A DNA stretch of 7,877 nt from positions 478 through 8,354 of the forward strand of contig NVXB01000021.1 in assembly GCA_002746425.1 (NCBI GenBank), given 5' to 3'. The notes beneath the pieces were generated by a model that saw only the letters and a list, made by a program, of their open reading frames with translations, did no database searches and was not told where the DNA came from. The DNA comes from Hyphomicrobiales bacterium. Its GTDB lineage: Bacteria > Pseudomonadota > Alphaproteobacteria > Rhizobiales > GCA-2746425. Positions 5,565 to 7,877 of this stretch are shown in pieces. Each line of letters begins with the position of its first letter. Position 1 is the first letter of the stretch. The translations under genes were made by a program, and so were the position numbers.

Positions 5565-7115
5565 TCAGGCAGTTTTTGCTAAATCCTGGGCATAGCTGGC
5601 TTCAACAATGGCATTGCGCGAAATCTGATCGCCGGCAAGTTCACGCACAATGCGCCCTTCCGACATGATCAACACCCGGTCGCACAGATCCGGCAACTCA
5701 TCCGGCTCCGAAGAGATCACCAGCACCGACATACCATCGGCGGCAAGTTGGCGCACAAGACGATGAATTTCACCGCGCGCACCGACATCAACCCCTCGGG
5801 TTGGCTCGTCCAGAATAAGAATGTCAGGTGAGCGTGCCAGCCACCGGCCAATAACAACCTTTTGCTGATTGCCGCCAGAAAGCCGCCCGACCGGGGCATC
5901 AATGCCCTGCGCTTTGATTTGCAAGGCCGCAATGGTGTCATGGGCCAGTTTAGAGCGGGCACGCTGATTGGTTAGCGGCAAAAATTTGGACAATTGCAGT
6001 TGGCTCAGATTGGCCAGACCGACATTGAAGGCCAGACTCTTTGTCAGGATCAGCCCTTCGGTGCGGCGTTCTTCTGGTACAAAACCAATGCCAGCTGCCA
6101 CCGCCGCGCTGGGGTTTTTGGGCCTGTATTGCTGGCCATTCAGCATCATTTTGCCGCCGTCTTTTTTATCCGCGCCAAAAATCAACCGCGCTAGCTCAGA
6201 GCGGCCAGCACCCACCAGCCCGCCAAGGCCCAACACTTCACCCTTATGCAGCTCAAAACTAATGCCGCGCACCCGTGGATAGCGCGACAAGTTTTGCACC
6301 GCCAGCACCACCTCGGCAGAGGAAAAGTCTTGCGGTTCAATGGATTGAGACTCAACAGCCCCGCCGACAATGGCCTCAACAAGAATGTCGCGGGTGAGAG
6401 AGGCCTTATCAAAATTTGTGACCAAATACCCATCACGAAACACGGTAACGCTGTCGCACAAATCTAAAATTTCATCGAGGCGATGCGACACATAAAGCAC
6501 GGCAACGCCGGAGGCCGAAAGATCGCGGATAATGGCAAACAAGCGCTCCGCCTCGGCTGCCGAGAGCGATGCGGTTGGCTCATCCATAACAATCAAGCGC
6601 GATTCATGCACCAAGGCCCGGCAGATTGAGACAAGCCAATTATCCGCTGTTGAAAGTTTTGAACAATTGGTCGATAGCGGCTGTGTTAGCCCCACACGCT
6701 TGGCAATCGGTTCCACTTTGCGGGCAATCGCAGGCCAATTGACCATGCCCATCCGGCTTTCCTTTTTGGACCCCAGCATGATGTTTTCCAAAATGGTCAT
6801 GCTTGGCACAAGAGCCAATTCCTGATGGATAAAACTCAGACCCAACTCAGTGGCTTTTTGCGCGTTCTCAACGACAATATCTTTGCCATCCAGCATCAAT
6901 TGCCCACTATCAGGGCGCTCCAGCCCGGCAAGAATGCGTATCAACGTGGATTTACCAGCGCCATTTGCACCCACCAGCCCGTGGACTTCGCCCGGCTGTA
7001 TATCAAGGCCAACGCCCTTAAGAGCGTGCACACCGCCAAAGCTTTTAAAAATGCTCTTTGCGGTCAAAAATGGGGGCGCAGAACGCGCCCCCGATATGTT
7101 GCTATGATCACTCAC
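5565..7115 (-). CDS. Sugar-type ABC transporter ATPase with two nucleotide-binding domains (RbsA/MglA family)
   Basis: This 516-residue cytoplasmic protein powers the importer and has the usual length for RbsA/MglA. NBD1 (about 15-250) has Walker A GANGAGKST (49-57), Q-loop Q98, Walker B with D178-E179 and H-loop H211. Its signature is unusual: LSTADNWLVSICRAL (154-168), where RbsA/MglA carry a glutamine-rich stretch. NBD2 (about 268-505) has the arginine-substituted Walker A VGAGRSE (301-307), signature LSGGNQQ (412-418) and Walker B LDEP (435-438). A serine replaces the H-loop histidine in VISSEPDEL. The degenerate second site is normal for this family, so one composite site probably does most of the hydrolysis. 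Translation starts at GTG 7115, with CGGA seven bases ahead in the 27-bp gap after the binding-protein gene. The permease follows after 97 bp. Confidence 0.96.
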   Translation of the reverse strand: MSDHSNISGARSAPPFLTAKSIFKSFGGVHALKGVGLDIQPGEVHGLVGANGAGKSTLIRILAGLERPDSGQLMLDGKDIVVENAQKATELGLSFIHQELALVPSMTILENIMLGSKKESRMGMVNWPAIARKVEPIAKRVGLTQPLSTNCSKLSTADNWLVSICRALVHESRLIVMDEPTASLSAAEAERLFAIIRDLSASGVAVLYVSHRLDEILDLCDSVTVFRDGYLVTNFDKASLTRDILVEAIVGGAVESQSIEPQDFSSAEVVLAVQNLSRYPRVRGISFELHKGEVLGLGGLVGAGRSELARLIFGADKKDGGKMMLNGQQYRPKNPSAAVAAGIGFVPEERRTEGLILTKSLAFNVGLANLSQLQLSKFLPLTNQRARSKLAHDTIAALQIKAQGIDAPVGRLSGGNQQKVVIGRWLARSPDILILDEPTRGVDVGARGEIHRLVRQLAADGMSVLVISSEPDELPDLCDRVLIMSEGRIVRELAGDQISRNAIVEASYAQDLAKTA

Positions 7116-7142
7116 AGTATTTTCCGTATCTTACTGAATGTA

Positions 7143-7877
7143 TTATTGGCCAATGGCTTCAGGATGCATGGTCAAAAACTGATCAACAGTTTCTGCTGTC
7201 ACCAACACAGCAGGCACTTCTGCCGCAACCGGTGCCCACATGTCTGAAGCTTTGATTTCCACCAAAAGCTGGATCATATTGTAGCCTTCGGTAAAGCTGT
7301 CCTGCCAAGCGGTGGCTGTCATATGGCCGTTCTTGATGTTCTCAAGTGCCTGCGCATTGCCGTTAATGCCATAAACTTCCACATCGGTACGGCCTTGCTG
7401 ACGCAAAGAACCAATCGCGCCGATGGATGGATCATCCCAGCAACCCCAAATCGCAAGGGGTTCGGAACCTGCAGGGCGAGACGCCAACCAAGCATTGGCA
7501 TATTGTGCACCGGCTTCGAAATAACCTGGAATAGGCACTTCGTTTTTGGTGACTTTGATATCTGGGTATTTGGCCAGCATTTCGTCCATAACCACTTCGC
7601 GGTTACGGCAAACTTCGCCGGTACGATAAGTCAGCGCTAAAATGGAGCCTTTACCGCCCATTTTATCAATCATCAGTTCAACGACAGGAATGGCCATTGG
7701 CGCGCCAGAACCATTGGTTGCTGCAACAGAACCACCAAGGCCGCCGCCCCAGGTTACAACCGGCACACCGGCTTCATCGGCAGCGGCAAGGCCAGCACCA
7801 AGAGAAGACACCGGGAACACCATATCAATGATGGCGCCCGCGCCGCGCTGCACCAGATTTTGAATGCCTGTATTGGC
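7143..7877 (-). CDS. Periplasmic sugar-type substrate-binding protein of the ABC importer, N-terminus outside window
   Basis: The frame is open to the right edge. The visible part is 244 residues ending at a TAA stop; signal peptide and first lobe strands are missing. It belongs to the type I periplasmic binding proteins (Peripla_BP_4, as in RbsB and related sugar or AI-2 binders). IQNLVQRGAGAIIDMVF matches the family block around 'QnLiaqGvdaIiv', and GVPVVTWGG is the strand after it. ILALTYRTGEVCRNREVVMDE leads into the second lobe. GCWDDPSIGAIGSLRQQGR replaces the usual 'ND..AlGa..Al..aGr', with tryptophan where asparagine is common, and VYGINGNAQALENIKNGHMTATAWQD is the typical hinge and ligand stretch. 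It captures the ligand and delivers it to the permease. The ligand cannot be named; the fold covers sugars, polyols and furanosyl signals. It is the first visible gene of the cluster, 27 bp ahead of the ATPase. Confidence 0.95.
   Translation of the reverse strand, partial: ANTGIQNLVQRGAGAIIDMVFPVSSLGAGLAAADEAGVPVVTWGGGLGGSVAATNGSGAPMAIPVVELMIDKMGGKGSILALTYRTGEVCRNREVVMDEMLAKYPDIKVTKNEVPIPGYFEAGAQYANAWLASRPAGSEPLAIWGCWDDPSIGAIGSLRQQGRTDVEVYGINGNAQALENIKNGHMTATAWQDSFTEGYNMIQLLVEIKASDMWAPVAAEVPAVLVTAETVDQFLTMHPEAIGQ

Noticed and set aside
6660..6662. Possible inactivation of the ATPase because of a poor NBD1 signature motif
   Set aside because: The first-site Walker A, Q-loop, Walker B and H-loop are all intact, and the second domain has a perfect LSGGNQQ signature. 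The frame is full length, so the gene looks functional.
6825..7247. 140-codon plus-strand frame crossing the ATPase-binding protein junction
   Set aside because: It spans the ends of two confidently assigned minus-strand genes and its translation resembles nothing known.

Overview
The window looks like chromosomal sequence from an alphaproteobacterium, probably of the order Hyphomicrobiales (Rhizobiales). This rests on the style of the proteins (a GGDEF-EAL protein with a DLDGFKPINDIFGHAAGD block, a three-gene sugar-type ABC importer) and on a roughly even base composition with A/T-rich gene gaps. It is an inference from family resemblance, not a database match. There is no rRNA, tRNA, CRISPR array, transposase or prophage gene, and almost all of the sequence is coding.

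The left end (3-1444, + strand) holds the C-terminal part of a multi-pass membrane protein of the DUF6159 type, cut by the window edge. It is followed 53 bp later by a small predicted exported protein of unknown function. These two genes converge on a large minus-strand gene (1460-3415), with only 15 bp between the facing stop codons. The minus-strand gene encodes a membrane-anchored GGDEF-EAL protein that should make and/or break cyclic-di-GMP. A 187-bp gap (3416-3602) upstream of it contains a long imperfect inverted repeat.

The right half (3603-7877) is one minus-strand gene cluster, transcribed from the right edge leftward. The order is periplasmic sugar-type substrate-binding protein (cut by the window edge), a double-domain RbsA/MglA-type ATPase, an RbsC-type permease, and a metallo-beta-lactamase-fold hydrolase of the AHL-lactonase (AiiA/AttM-like) group. 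The gaps are 27, 97 and 20 bp, which suggests one operon. The 97-bp gap carries an almost perfect 19-bp tandem duplication.

The importer has all three component types (binding protein, ATPase, permease). The simplest reading is that a small, possibly lactone-containing or sugar-derived ligand is captured and imported, and the cytoplasmic hydrolase then opens or hydrolyses it. The ligand cannot be told from sequence alone. The most interesting point in the window is this pairing of a carbohydrate-uptake ABC system with a hydrolase that keeps every AiiA-type metal ligand and the catalytic-tyrosine position. The other genes look like ordinary chromosomal genes.
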